Assembly (NCBI GenBank): GCA_963822825.1
Contig: CAWGIW010000002.1
Coordinates: forward strand, 62,001 to 126,000
Direction of reading: 5' to 3'
DNA length: 64,000 nucleotides
DNA from: JAWWPY01 sp963822825
GTDB taxonomy: Bacteria; Actinomycetota; Actinomycetes; Streptosporangiales; Streptosporangiaceae
Below the pieces are notes generated by a model that ran no database searches, was not told where the DNA came from, and was given only the letters and a program-made list of their open reading frames with translations. Shown in pieces: positions 40,366-50,841 of the stretch (position 1 is its first letter; every line of letters starts with the position of its first letter). The position numbers and the translations under genes are program-made.

Positions 40366-41913
40366 ATGAGGCCCGGCGGGCACATCATCGAGAACCCCCT
40401 CAGCGGTGAGCAGATCACGATCCGCGCGACGGCCGCGGAGACCGGCGGCCGCGTGCTTGAGTGGGAGCTCATGCTCGCCCCGGGCGGGCGGGTGCCGAGC
40501 AGCCACGCCCATCCCGAGCAGGAGGAGTCCTTCACCGTGCTGACGGGGCAGATGAGGTTCCGGGTCGGCGGCCGGCGGGTGACGGCCGGCCCCGGCGACA
40601 CCGTCCGGATCCCGCCCGGCACGGTGCACCACTTCGCCAACCCTGGAAGCCGGCCCGCCCGGGTCGCGGTGCAGACCAGGCCCGCGCTGAACATGCAGGA
40701 ACTGCTGGAAACCGCCGCCGCCCTCGCCCAGGAACAGCACGCCGCGGCCCGCAGGCTGCCCAGCCCGCTCGACCTGGCCCTGTTCATGCGTGACTACGAG
40801 CGGGAGGTGCGGGCGCCGTATCTCCCGGCCGCGCTGATCCACGCCGTTATCCGCCCGCTCGCCTGGCTGGCCAGGCGGCGGGGGCTCGACGCGCGGTACC
40901 GCCGGCTGCACGGTCCCACCGCGAGCCAGGCCGGCCCTGAGCGCGGCCACTGGCATCCGGCGCTCTCGATGACCGCGGTCGAGCTCGTTCACCTGGTCAA
41001 GCGCTACCGCGCCGCCCGGCGCAACGCCGTGGACGACATCAGCTTCGACGTCCCGGAAGGTCAGTTCTTCTGCCTGCTCGGGCCCAACGGCGCGGGAAAG
41101 ACGACCACGGTGTCCGTACTCACCACAACGCTCGCCCCGACCTCGGGCCAGGTCCGGATCGCCGGCCGGGACCTCGCCACGGAGCAGGCGAGGGTCCGCC
41201 GGGAGATCGGCGTCGTATTCCAGCAGCCCTCACTCGACCTCAACTTGACGGCCGAGGAGAACATCAGGCTGCACGCGGTGCTCTACGGCCTCTACCCCTG
41301 GCGGCCGCTCTACCGCCTGATGCCGGCCAGCTATCGCAGCCAGGTGCAGGAGGCGGCCGGTGTTCTTGGTCTTTCTGACCTCCTGGGGCAGCGTGCGCGC
41401 GCCCTGTCCGGGGGGCTGCGGCGCAGGCTGGAGATCGTCCGGGCGCTCATGCATCGGCCCCGCGTGCTCTTCCTCGACGAGCCGACCGCGGGCCTCGACC
41501 CGGAAAGCAGGCGCAACCTGTGGGCCTACCTGCGGCAGGCCAGGACCGCCTTCGGGACCACGGTGTTCCTGACCACGCACTACCTGGAAGAGGCGGAGGC
41601 GGCCGACGCGATATGCGTGCTGGCCGGGGGCCGGATCATCGAGCGCGGCAGCCCGGCCGAGGTCAAGGCGCGCCAGCTCAGCCCAGAGCTTGTGCTCGAC
41701 GCCCGCGACCGCGCCGGGCTGCGCCGCGAACTCGACGCGCTCGGCGTTCAGGTCACGGGGGGCGGGCCGGGCGGGCCACTGCGGGTGCCGCTGAACGGGC
41801 GCAGCGCGCAGGGCATCGTCGCCGCGATAGACGCCGAGCTGACCCAGTTCCAGATCGCCGAGCCGACTCTGGAGGACGCCTACCTGCTGATGCTTCGGCG
41901 TGCCGGGCCATGA
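40366..41913 (+). CDS. Cupin domain fused to drug-type ABC ATPase
   Basis: One open frame of 515 residues. Residues 1-130 are a cupin (SHAHPEQEESFTVLTGQMRF, PPGTVHHFANPG) with metal-binding His/Glu, followed by a helical linker. From about residue 200 it is a DrrA-like ABC ATPase: Walker A GPNGAGKTTT, signature LSGGLRRRLEIVRAL, Walker B VLFLDEPTAGLDPE and H-loop TTHYLEEAE. ATG 40366 follows GGAGG. A separate ATPase start at 40969 exists (MTAVELVHLVKRY), so this could be two genes joined by a missed stop; nothing in the frame shows that. The permease overlaps by 4 nt. Confidence 0.85.
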   Translation: MRPGGHIIENPLSGEQITIRATAAETGGRVLEWELMLAPGGRVPSSHAHPEQEESFTVLTGQMRFRVGGRRVTAGPGDTVRIPPGTVHHFANPGSRPARVAVQTRPALNMQELLETAAALAQEQHAAARRLPSPLDLALFMRDYEREVRAPYLPAALIHAVIRPLAWLARRRGLDARYRRLHGPTASQAGPERGHWHPALSMTAVELVHLVKRYRAARRNAVDDISFDVPEGQFFCLLGPNGAGKTTTVSVLTTTLAPTSGQVRIAGRDLATEQARVRREIGVVFQQPSLDLNLTAEENIRLHAVLYGLYPWRPLYRLMPASYRSQVQEAAGVLGLSDLLGQRARALSGGLRRRLEIVRALMHRPRVLFLDEPTAGLDPESRRNLWAYLRQARTAFGTTVFLTTHYLEEAEAADAICVLAGGRIIERGSPAEVKARQLSPELVLDARDRAGLRRELDALGVQVTGGGPGGPLRVPLNGRSAQGIVAAIDAELTQFQIAEPTLEDAYLLMLRRAGP

Positions 41914-42779
41914 GCGCACGATCAGCCAGCGCACGATCAGCCAGCGCACGATCAGCCAGCGCACGATCAGCCACCGAGCCTCCGGCGCTGACCGGCCTGG
42001 CCCACGAGTTGTCCGCGCTGCTGGTGATAGCCCAGCGCGACGTGATCAAGCTGCTGCGCGACCGCCCCCGGCTGGCCGTCAACCTGGCGTTCCCGGTCCT
42101 GCTCATCGGGGGGCTGGGCAGCATCCTGCAGCCCACCGTCGGGCGGGTCACCGGCCTCAACGCGGTGACGCTCGCCTTCACCGGGGTGCTCGCGGCCAGC
42201 CTGTTCCAGTCCGCGGCGGCGGGCATGATCTCGATCGTCGAGGACCGGGAGAACGACTTCTCCCGCGAGCTGTTCGTGACCCCTGTCTCCCGGCTGACCC
42301 TGGTCACCGGAAAGATAGCCGGGGAGACCCTGGTCGCGTTCTGCCAGGGCGTCTTCATCGTCGTGTTCGCGGTGGCGTTCGGCGTCCGGGTCTCGCCCGG
42401 GCAACTGACGGCGCTTGTCCCGCCGTGCCTGGCGTGTTGCCTGCTCGGCGGCGCGTTCGGGCTCGCCACGATCGCGGCCTTGCCGAACCAGCGCTCGGCG
42501 ATGCAGATCTTCCAGTTCCTGATCATCCCGCAGTACGTGCTCGCGGGCGTCCTGGTGCCGCTGCGCGGGACGGCGTTCTACCTGGACGTGCTGGCCCACC
42601 TGATGCCGATGCGCTACGTGGTCGAGCTGACCCGCGCCGCGTTCTATGCCGGGACACCGGGCTACCGTCTGGTGGTGTCCGGCAGTCCGCTGCTTGACGC
42701 CGCGGTGGCCGGAGGGCTTTTCGTCGTCTTCATGATCACGGGAGCGGTCGTGTTCAGCTACCGGGAGCGAACCCGCTGA
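41910..42779 (+). CDS. ABC-2 type permease (drug-export type)
   Basis: Membrane partner of the upstream ATPase, 289 residues. After an N-terminal ARSAS repeat comes the ABC-2 domain: DVIKLLRDRPRLAVNLAFPVLLIGG, EDRENDFSRELFVTPVSR, six TM helices, and PQYVLAGVLVPLRG plus LMPMRYVVELTRAAFY near the end. ATG 41910 overlaps the ATPase stop (ATGA). Substrate unknown; the DrrAB-like pair suggests export of a lipid or antibiotic-like compound. Confidence 0.88.
   Translation: MSARSASARSASARSASARSATEPPALTGLAHELSALLVIAQRDVIKLLRDRPRLAVNLAFPVLLIGGLGSILQPTVGRVTGLNAVTLAFTGVLAASLFQSAAAGMISIVEDRENDFSRELFVTPVSRLTLVTGKIAGETLVAFCQGVFIVVFAVAFGVRVSPGQLTALVPPCLACCLLGGAFGLATIAALPNQRSAMQIFQFLIIPQYVLAGVLVPLRGTAFYLDVLAHLMPMRYVVELTRAAFYAGTPGYRLVVSGSPLLDAAVAGGLFVVFMITGAVVFSYRERTR
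41913..41972 (+). repeat. 15-bp tandem repeat in permease N-terminus
   Basis: Four copies of GCGCACGATCAGCCA, the last with a change, encode repeated ARSAS at the very start of the permease. Copy number could vary between strains without breaking the frame. Confidence 0.8.
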
Positions 42780-42786
42780 GCCGTTT

Positions 42787-43881
42787 TCAGGCGCTCTCCA
42801 GTACGCGCGCGAACGCGCGCAGATACCTGGGGTCGCCCTGCTGCTCGCGCAGCAGCCAGTATTCGGCCCCCCAGAACAAATACGCGTCTCGCCGGTCCGT
42901 CCACCGCATGGCCTGGCTGTAGTTCCCGATCAGATCCTCGGGACGGCAGCTGTACATGGCCCGGCCGGCCGGGCTGGGCGGGGTCGTCACCGCCTCCCAG
43001 GGTTCAGCCTGCCCCTCCGCGATCATCAGCCGTCGCCCGGCCGCGGCGACCCGCTCAAGCAGCCGCTCCCGCCGCCGTCGCTGCCGCCGTGCCCGGCTGC
43101 CGTCCAGGTACAGGGTCAGTGGGCCAGCGCTGGCCAGAGCGTGGCGCGGGTAGAAGTCGATGCCGACAATGTCGGCCAAGCGCTCCGCTACTGACAGCGA
43201 GTCGCCCTGGTCCCTGGTGCGCCACCACTGCTGCAACGCCACCGGCGTGGAGGTCGGCAGGAAGCCGTTCATCATGACCGGCCGGCCCGGGTCGGCGGCC
43301 CGGACCGCCTCGACCTCGCTGCGGACGAACGCCTCAGACAGGCGCCAGGAGTGCTCCATGCCCAGCGGGTCGACCGCCTCATGCTCGACTTGCCACGCGA
43401 TGATCGCATCACGCTCCCGGTATCGCTGCACCACGCGGGTGACGAACGCGGTCCCGGCCTCGAGCAGCCGACTGTGCTGGTCCGGCGTGACGAGCGAGCC
43501 CTCGCGCAGGGGGCGGCCCAGGTGATGCTGGGGCACGAAGAACTCCGGGTAGCCGAACGCCTTTACCGGGCCGACGCACACGATGACCTGCTTGCCCGCG
43601 TGCTCCGCGGCGTCGAGCACGCGGTCGAGTTCGCCGGGCACGAAGCGGCCGGGTCCGGGCTCGAGCCGGTCCCAGTAGGCGCTGAGCCGGATCAGCTGGA
43701 ACGGGTACGCCAGGAGCGTCCGCAGGGCAGCCTCTGGATCAAGCCCGAGCGCCTCCGCCTGCAGTGGCCGGAAGCTGATCCCCAGCTGCGCTGTACCGCG
43801 GGGCTCCACCGGCACCTCCCGCCAGCGGTCGGTTAGCGGGCGTGCGGCCCGTTTCAGCCGAAACTCCGTCACGATGGCCAC
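42787..43881 (-). CDS. GH42-like beta-galactosidase-type glycoside hydrolase
   Basis: TIM-barrel hydrolase of 364 residues, clan GH-A type. Early strand FQLIRLSAYWDRLEPGPGRF, then QVIVCVGPVKAFGYPEFFVP; the acid/base Glu probably lies in AIIAWQVEHEAVDPLG and the nucleophile in RLMIAEGQAEPW. No signal peptide, so an intracellular glycoside is likely. Shorter than full GH42 enzymes, so only the barrel is present. ATG start at 43881. Convergent with the permease, 7 nt apart. Function assignment is by motif only. Confidence 0.7.
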   Translation of the reverse strand: MAIVTEFRLKRAARPLTDRWREVPVEPRGTAQLGISFRPLQAEALGLDPEAALRTLLAYPFQLIRLSAYWDRLEPGPGRFVPGELDRVLDAAEHAGKQVIVCVGPVKAFGYPEFFVPQHHLGRPLREGSLVTPDQHSRLLEAGTAFVTRVVQRYRERDAIIAWQVEHEAVDPLGMEHSWRLSEAFVRSEVEAVRAADPGRPVMMNGFLPTSTPVALQQWWRTRDQGDSLSVAERLADIVGIDFYPRHALASAGPLTLYLDGSRARRQRRRRERLLERVAAAGRRLMIAEGQAEPWEAVTTPPSPAGRAMYSCRPEDLIGNYSQAMRWTDRRDAYLFWGAEYWLLREQQGDPRYLRAFARVLESA

Positions 43882-44163
43882 GAGCCGACCCGTCCCGCGC
43901 GATGCTCGGTTCCGGACATGGGTTCATTATGTTGACCCGCGGACCGCGCGTCGTCCACCTCTCGGCTACCGCCGGCTGGGACGGCATTGACCGTCCCGTT
44001 GTGGTCGGGTTCCCAGCTGACTTGATGCACCATTGGAGCCACACCGGCCTATCCGTTGCGTGACGCTAATTCGTTCCAGATCACCTGCGCCGGCCGCCTG
44101 GTTATGATGGCGGCGGCGGCGCGGGGACGGGTGGGTTCGGTGCAAGACGACGGGAGGAGCTCG

Positions 44164-44580
44164 ATGGCAGGCGGGTTCACCGTGGACCGGGCGGCGCTCG
44201 GCGAGACCGCGCAGGGCATCAGCAACACGATCGGTGCGCTGGCGAAGCTGGGCTTCGTCGAGGAGGCCGGCGTCGGGCGGGGGTTTTCTGGCCTGGCCCT
44301 CAGCGGCTTACAGGTCGGTAATGCCGGGCTTCAGGGGGCGTTCTCCGGGTTTTGCGACCGGTGGTCGTGGGGGGTGCGATCGCTGGTGCAGGACGGGAAC
44401 GAGATCGCGTTGCGGCTGGGGCTCAATGCCGGGGTGTACGCGGATGCCGAGCAGTACGTTACCGGGCAGCTGAAGAACGTGACCGACGCGATGGTGGGCG
44501 ATCCGCATCTGAGCGATGCCCAGGCCGAGCAGGGATCGTGGGCGCAGGCCACGGGCACGCCTCACCGGCCGGCGGGGTGA
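44164..44580 (+). CDS. WXG100/ESX-like protein next to RHS toxin
   Basis: Helical protein of 138 residues with a central Trp region (CDRWSWGVRSLVQDGNEIA) and an Ala/Gly-rich N-terminus, resembling WXG100-type partners of type VII-secreted toxins. ATG 44164 has GGAGGAG 7 nt upstream. It lies just before the RHS gene and probably helps its export; no secretion machinery is in the window. Confidence 0.65.
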   Translation: MAGGFTVDRAALGETAQGISNTIGALAKLGFVEEAGVGRGFSGLALSGLQVGNAGLQGAFSGFCDRWSWGVRSLVQDGNEIALRLGLNAGVYADAEQYVTGQLKNVTDAMVGDPHLSDAQAEQGSWAQATGTPHRPAG

Positions 44581-44586
44581 GACCGG

Positions 44587-47500
44587 GTGGGCTGGTTCGA
44601 CCATGCGCTGAACGCGGTGGGCGGCGAGGCGGAGCGGCTCGCGACCGGCGCGGAGCACGCCACGGGAACGCTCATCGAGCAGGGCGCGCGCCTGGCCGGG
44701 GCCGGCCTGAACGCGGTCGGCTTATCCGGGGCGGCCCGCGCGGTCGTCGGGGCCGGGGATAGGGCGGCTGATTTCCTGGGCGCCGAGGTGCCCGAGGAGC
44801 AGCTCGGCCAGACCACCGATCCCACCCAGCTGATCCACGGCGATCCGGCGGCGATCAGCCGGACCGCGCAGCAGTTGCGGACCTTCTCGGCTGCGTTCGG
44901 GGAGACCGCGGCCGGGCTGTCCGGGATCGACACCAGCCACTGGACGGGCCAGGCCGCGGACGCGTTCCAGGCCAAGTACACCCCGCAACCGGCGCGCTGG
45001 CAGGACGCGGCGACCGGATGCCAGGACGGGGCGGGCGCGCTGGACTCCTATGCCGAGACCGTGACCTGGGCCCAGGGCCAGGCCAGGCAGGCCATCGACC
45101 GGTACGAGGCCGGGCAACGGGCCACCGCCGCCGCCGTGACCACCTATGACGAGCAGGTGGCGGGCTTTAATCAGGCGGCTCAGGCCGCGGACGACAGCCT
45201 GGCCGCGGGCCGCGCCCCGGGCCGCCGCCGACCAGGCCCGGTCCGTTCACCGACCCGGGTGAGGCGCTTCGGCAGCAGGCCGAGCAGATTCTGACGCAGG
45301 CCCGCCAGCGGCGGGACGAGGCCGCTGGGGAGGCGGCGGCCAAGATCCGCGCCGCGACCAGCCTGGCCCCGGCTGAGCCTTCATTTACCCAACGATTGGT
45401 CAACGACCTGGCCGACGCCAGCCAGGCGGGGCAGCTGGCCGAACTCCATTTCGCGGGCGGGGTGGTCGGTGGGACGGCGGATCTGGTGAAGTTCGCCCGC
45501 TCGCTGAACCCCGACGATCCGTACAACATGACGCACCTGGCGGAGTACGGGCTGGGACTGTCGGCGACCGCGGCCGGCCTGGGGCACGACGTGACGCATC
45601 CGGCCGACCTGGCGCAGAGCCTGGTCGGGTCCGGGTGGGGCAGTGACCCGTTTCAGGCGGCCGGAAAGCTTCTGCCCAACGTGGTGCTGGCGGCCGGTAC
45701 CGACGGAGCGGGCACGGCGGCCGACGCCGGGGCAAATGTGGCCGAGCGCGCCGCACTGGGTACCGGTGAGGACGCCGCCGCCGCGGGACTGCGGGACGCG
45801 GCGTCGGATCCGGAGGCGGCCGCGCGGGCGCCGGCCGACATGACCATGCAGGCCGACCCGGTCAACGTGGCGTCGGGGGATGTTGTGCTGGCCCAGATAG
45901 ATGTCACCCTGCCGGGGGCCCTGCCGTTGGTGGTGCAGCGGGTGCACCGGTCGTCCTGGCGGGCCGGCCGGTGGTTCGGCCCCACCTGGGCCTCCACGCT
46001 CGACCAGCGGCTGGCGGTCGGCGCGCGCGACGTGCTGGCCGCGTTCGCCGACGGCCGGGTCCTGTGTTTCCCGCCGGTGGACGAGGACGGCGTCGAGGTA
46101 TGGCCGGTGTCGGGGCCGCGCTGGCCGCTGGTGCGTGACGCGGACGGCAGCTACGCCGTCACCGATCCGCAGGCGGGAACGGTGTGGCGGTTCGCACCGC
46201 GGTCGGGGTATTACGTGTCGGCCGCGGGCCACGGAGAGCTGCCGTTGGTGTCGGTCACCGACCGGGCCGGGCACCAGATCACTTTCAGCTACGACCAGGC
46301 GGGCGCCCCGGAGGCAGTCACCCACGACGGTGGCTACCGGATCCGCGTTTCGGTGGCCGATGGCCTGGTCACCGGGCTGGCGCTGGCCGGAGCGGAGCGC
46401 GGCGGGCCGGAACGCGGCGCGCCGGAGCGCGGCGGGCTGGGGCGCGGCGGGCTGGGTCGCGGCGCGCCGGAGCGCGGCGGGGTGGATCGCGGCGCAGCGG
46501 ATCACGGCGGGGTGGAGCGCGGCGCAGCGGATCGCGGCGGGACAGACCGCGGCAGGGCGGATCGCGGCGCGGCGGATCGCGGCGGCGGGACAGGCCGCGG
46601 CGCAGCAGCTCGCGGCGACCGGGATGTGCCGCTGACCCGGTACGCCTACGACTCCCGCGGCCAGCTAGCCGAGATCATCAACTCCTCCGGCCAGCCGCTC
46701 CGGCTGTCCTATGACGAGGCAGGCGGCTGAACGGCTGGGAGGACCGCAACGGCTGGTCCTACCGGTACGGCTACGACGACCAGGGGCGGTGCGTGCGCGC
46801 CGAGGGACCAGGCGGCGCCTTGTCAGGCATGTTTGGTTATGACCCGGCCAACCGCGTGACCACGTGGACCGATCAGGCCGGGGCAACGACCGTCTACCAG
46901 ATCAGCGACCGGTGCCAGGTCGCGGCCGTCATCGATCCGCTCGGGAACGTCACCCGCTGGGAGCATGACGAGTGCGGCCGGATCGTCGCGCACGCGGACC
47001 CGCTGGGCCGCGTCATCCGCTACCGCTACGACGGCGTGGGGAACCTGACGGCGGTGACCCGCCCCGACGGGACTCAGGCCACGGCCCAGTACAACCAGCT
47101 GAACCTGCCCGTCGCCGTGACCGGCCCGGACGGGGGGACTAGGCGGCAGGACTACGACACGACCGGCAACCCCGTCCGGCTGACCGGCCCGGACGGGGCG
47201 GTCACGAGATTCTCCTACGACGGGCGCGGTCATCTGACTGGCATCCTCGACCCGCTGGGCGCCGCCACCCGGGTGGAGTGCGACCCGGCCGGGCTGCCGG
47301 TCGCGGTCACCGGGCCGGATGGGGTGCTCACGCGGTACGCGCGGGACGGGTTCGGCCGTATCACCGCCATTACTGTTCCCGGCGGCACTGGGCCCGGCGA
47401 GGAGATCACCCGGCTTTCGTGGACCACCGAAGGCAGGCTGGCCTCCCGCACCCTGCCCGACGGGAGTGTCGAACGATGGTCCTATGACGGCGAAGGGAAC

Positions 47501-49702
47501 GTGGCCACGCACGTCAGCCCGGCGGCCGGGCTGACCGAGTTCGAGTACACCAGCTTCGACCTGATCTCGGCGCAGACCGGCCCGGACGGCACCCGCACGG
47601 AGTTCGCCTATGACCACGCCCTGCGCCTGATCGGGGTCACTCACGGCGGGATGACCTGGCGGTACGAGTACGACCCGGCGGGCAGGCTGACGGCGGAGAC
47701 CGACTTTAATGGCGCCACGACCCGGTACGCCTACGACGCCGCCGGGGAACTGGCGGCGCGCATGGGCGAGGCCGGCCAGCCGACCAGCTACCGATATGAC
47801 CAGCTCGGCCACCTGGTTGAGCGGCGGACCGGCGGCGTTGCCACCACGTTCGGCTACGACGCCGCGGGTCGGCTCGTCCACGCCCACGGCCATGACGCCG
47901 AGATCCAGATCGAACGGGACGCGGCCGGCCGGGTAACCGCCGAGACCTGCAACGGCCGGACCGTGGTTTCCGGCTACGACGCCTGCGGGCGGCGCATCCG
48001 CCGCCTCACCCCCTCCGGCGCCCAGACCCGCTGGCATTACGACCCAGGCCGGCCCGTTGCCCTGCACGCCGGCGGCCAGGAAATCCGGTTCGGCTACGAC
48101 ACGGCCGGCCGCGAGACGCGCCGCGACCTGCCCGGCGGCCTTGCCTTGAGCCAGGACTGGGATCTCGCCGGCCGGCTCGCCGCCCAGACCCTCACCGCCG
48201 CTCCGCTCGCGCCGCCGCCCCCGCCCGTCCCGCCGACCTCGCCCGTCCCGCCGACCTCACCCGTCCCGACGACCTCGCCCGTCCCGCCGACCCTGTCCGC
48301 ACCGGCTGTACCATCTCAGCCCGCAGCCGACGCCGAGCGGCTACTGCAGCGCCGCGCCTACTCCTACCGGGCCGACGGCTGCCTGACCGGCCTCGATGAC
48401 CTGCTGGCCGGCCCGCGCCGGTTCACCCTCGACCCCGCGGGAAAAGTCAGAAGCGTGGACGGACCCGGCTGGGCCGAGCACTACGCCTACGACCCAGCCG
48501 GGAACCTCACGGCGGCCACCTGGCCCGCTCCGCCGCCGGGCCCCGCCGACTCTTGGCTCGGCACCGACCTGCAAGGCCGGCGGGACTACGTCGGCACCCT
48601 GATCACCCAGTCCGGCTCGGTCCGTTACCAGCACGACCGCCAAGGCCGCATCACCCTCCGCCAGCGCGCCCGGATCTCCCGCAAGCCCGACACCTGGCAC
48701 TACGAGTGGGACGCCGACGACCGGCTCACCGCCGTCACCACCCCAGACCACACCCGCTGGCGCTATCTATACGACCCCCTCGGCCGCCGCATCGCCAAGC
48801 AACGCCTGTCTCCCGACGGCCACGTCGCCGAGCAGACCGACTTCACCTGGGACGGCCCGACCCTCGCCGAGCAGGCCACCACCAGCACGTCCGCCAGTGC
48901 TGGCCCGCCCCCCCAGCGCACCGCTTTCCCGCCCGGCGACTCCCACCGCAGCCAACCCAGCCATGTCATCACCTGGGACTACCAGCCCGGCACCTTCACC
49001 CCCGTCATCCAGGCCGAACGACTCGTATCGCGCGACGCCCCGCAGCGCGACATCGACCAGCGGTTCTACGCCATCGTCACCGACCTCATCGGCACCCCTG
49101 CCGAGCTCACAGGCCCGGACGGAACCCTGGCCGGTTACCAGCAGCGCACCCTGTGGGGCACCACCCTCTGGCACCCCGACGGTGCTTCCACCCCACTAAG
49201 GTTCCCCGGCCAGTACGCCGACCCCGAAACCGGCCTGCACTACAACAACCAGCGCTACTACGACCCCACCACCGGCCGCTACCTCAGCCCCGATCCGCTA
49301 GGCCTAGCCTCCGCCCCCAACCCACATACCTACGTCCCCAACCCCTGCACCTACATTGACCCTCTTGGCCTGATGGGTTGCAATATCAGAGTCTCACCCG
49401 AAGGTCAGGACTGGGGAACAAAGGGAGCGCATCTCCACATCGATGGCAAGGAGGCCCGTGTCTTCCCGACACACGATGGAGGGATTGGCGTGGAGGGAAT
49501 TCGCCTGAGCACGGGACTTCCTAGCGCCAAACAACTAGATGAAGTATTGAATGCACTTAACTCCGACGCAAACCTTAGAGCGGATCTCATTCAGAAGACG
49601 CAATCAGCCATGAACGCAATGAACCGTGGAGCATACGGAATGGCCAGCAATCACGCTGCAGAAATGTATTTCCTAATTAAAGCACTGGAGAAGATGAAGT
49701 GA
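44587..49702 (+). CDS. RHS-repeat polymorphic toxin, type VII-style, two frameshifts
   Basis: Contact-dependent toxin of about 1,700 residues. The N-terminal helical region has a WxG turn (HWTGQAADAFQAKY), a putative type VII signal. A DUF6531-like segment follows (DPVNVASGDVVLAQIDVTLPG), then many YD/RHS repeats (YDPAGRLTAETDFNG and similar) forming the shell. The core ends FPGQYADPETGLHYNNQRYYDPTTGRYLSPDPLGL and YIDPLGLMGC. The last 110 residues are a distinct toxin domain. Frames change near 45220 and 46725. It contains two low-complexity repeats. The stop overlaps the immunity gene start. Confidence 0.9.
46391..46615 (+). repeat. 15-bp repeat array inside RHS gene
   Basis: About 15 imperfect 15-bp units encode pentapeptides such as PERGG, PERGA, LGRGG and ADRGG. 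They interrupt the region before the main RHS repeats, are strongly charged, and differ from the flanking YD repeats; probably an expandable linker. Confidence 0.75.
48222..48297 (+). repeat. Pro/Thr/Ser repeat inside RHS gene
   Basis: Four 18-bp units encode PTSPVP-like hexapeptides between RHS repeats, a flexible Pro-rich linker. Confidence 0.7.
49378..49699 (+). other. C-terminal toxin domain of RHS protein (low G+C)
   Basis: After the RHS core the base composition drops visibly. The domain reads CNIRVSPEGQDWGTKGAHLH, then VFPTHDGGIGVEGIRL and SNHAAEMYFLIKALEKM. The paired His residues (KGAHLH, THDGG) suggest a nuclease-like active site, but I cannot name the family. The domain boundary matches the composition change, as expected for an exchangeable toxin tip. 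Confidence 0.6.
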
Positions 49703-50226
49703 CCGCATTGGATTTCTTTATTGATTTCGCTGTTACCGGACGAATTGAGGGAGTGGGCCTCAATTCGGAGCCGGACGACTGGTCAGAGCATCTGGGCGAT
49801 GGCTACGTCGATGATAGGCGGAAGAATCAGATGCGGCGCGATTATGGTCTTGTAGAGTTGGGATTCGCCCGTGTCGAACGGACGTGGCGATGTGCCGCGA
49901 TCAGCGTACAGGCGCACAGGCTGTGGTGGGACGCTGATAACGTACCTCCGAAACTCCGCCGCAGATACGGCGTGTTCCCCAGAACAATCCCGTTCGAAGA
50001 GATGCGCAATAGACTAAAAGCACTTGATCATGAGCCGCGCCTAATAGATGATCGACAGAGCTCGGATCATGAAAGATACTACGTCGCGGAGACGAGGATC
50101 TTGATCTATGTGCTTTCTGCGAAACCGTCGGACGACCCTGATGGCATGCCTCCGCTGACGCTCTGGTCGCTGAATCTATCTGTCAACTCAGAGATCTGGG
50201 CAACGCCCCTTCGTAAATCTAGCTAG
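49699..50226 (+). CDS. Probable immunity protein of the RHS toxin
   Basis: Protein of 175 residues, GTG start overlapping the toxin stop by 4 nt. It looks like the small acidic proteins paired with actinobacterial polymorphic toxins: DYGLVELGFARVERTWRCAAISVQAHRLWW near residue 55 and RYYVAETRILIYVL near 130. It shares the low G+C content of the toxin tip. Immunity role is inferred from position; family not identified. Confidence 0.7.
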   Translation: MTALDFFIDFAVTGRIEGVGLNSEPDDWSEHLGDGYVDDRRKNQMRRDYGLVELGFARVERTWRCAAISVQAHRLWWDADNVPPKLRRRYGVFPRTIPFEEMRNRLKALDHEPRLIDDRQSSDHERYYVAETRILIYVLSAKPSDDPDGMPPLTLWSLNLSVNSEIWATPLRKSS

Positions 50227-50499
50227 ATCAGGTCAAGAAGGTCACGATGAGAATCGGGCATATCTGCAACCTTTGAATGGGATTTCAGCAGATGATCATG
50301 ACTAATGAACCTGTTGGCATGCGCCCGCCGCGCAGAGCCGGGGTTCTGAATGTGCAGCCCGGTTGTGGCAGAACGCCGACAGCGGTGTTCTGAGTGGAAA
50401 TACTGAGCCTCTCGATCTGAAGATCGATTTGAACCGAAGGGCTGCCACAGCGCTGCGCTGTCCACCCTGCCTCCAAACGCCCGCTCGTCGCCCGGACCG

Positions 50500-50610
50500 C
50501 CGCCCCGCCGCTGGGACTCTCGCCGCTATCACCACTCCGGACCGCAGCCGCTATCTCTACGACTTCCTCGGCCGCCGCATCGTCAACCAGCGCCCGGTTT
50601 CCGCAGCCGA
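50500..50610 (+). pseudogene. Orphan RHS repeat remnant
   Basis: The translated stretch AAITTPDRSRYLYDFLGRRI matches the intact gene's own late RHS repeat (AVTTPDHTRWRYLYDPLGRRI). It lies downstream of the immunity gene with no start or RHS continuation. It is the scar of a displaced RHS tip. Confidence 0.65.
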
Positions 50611-50841
50611 AGAACATCACCGGGCCTGGCCAGCTGACGGCCACGACTGGGGCGTTCGTCTAATCCCTGGGAAAGGCTGGTCTGCACGCTGATGATGCCC
50701 GGCGGGGCATCGAGCGCATAGAAAAAAAATTCGAGATTCTTTGGTCAGGTGCTGTGGAGGCAGTCTTTTTGTCGGTACCGCTGGCTACGGTGGATGCAGA
50801 CGGATCATCCCAGGACCTGCCCGCACCGAGGAGGTGGCCCG

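Noticed and set aside
45000..50800. Insertion sequence or integrase explaining the low-G+C tip
   Set aside because: No transposase, integrase or terminal repeats seen; composition change is confined to toxin and immunity genes, as in RHS tip exchange.
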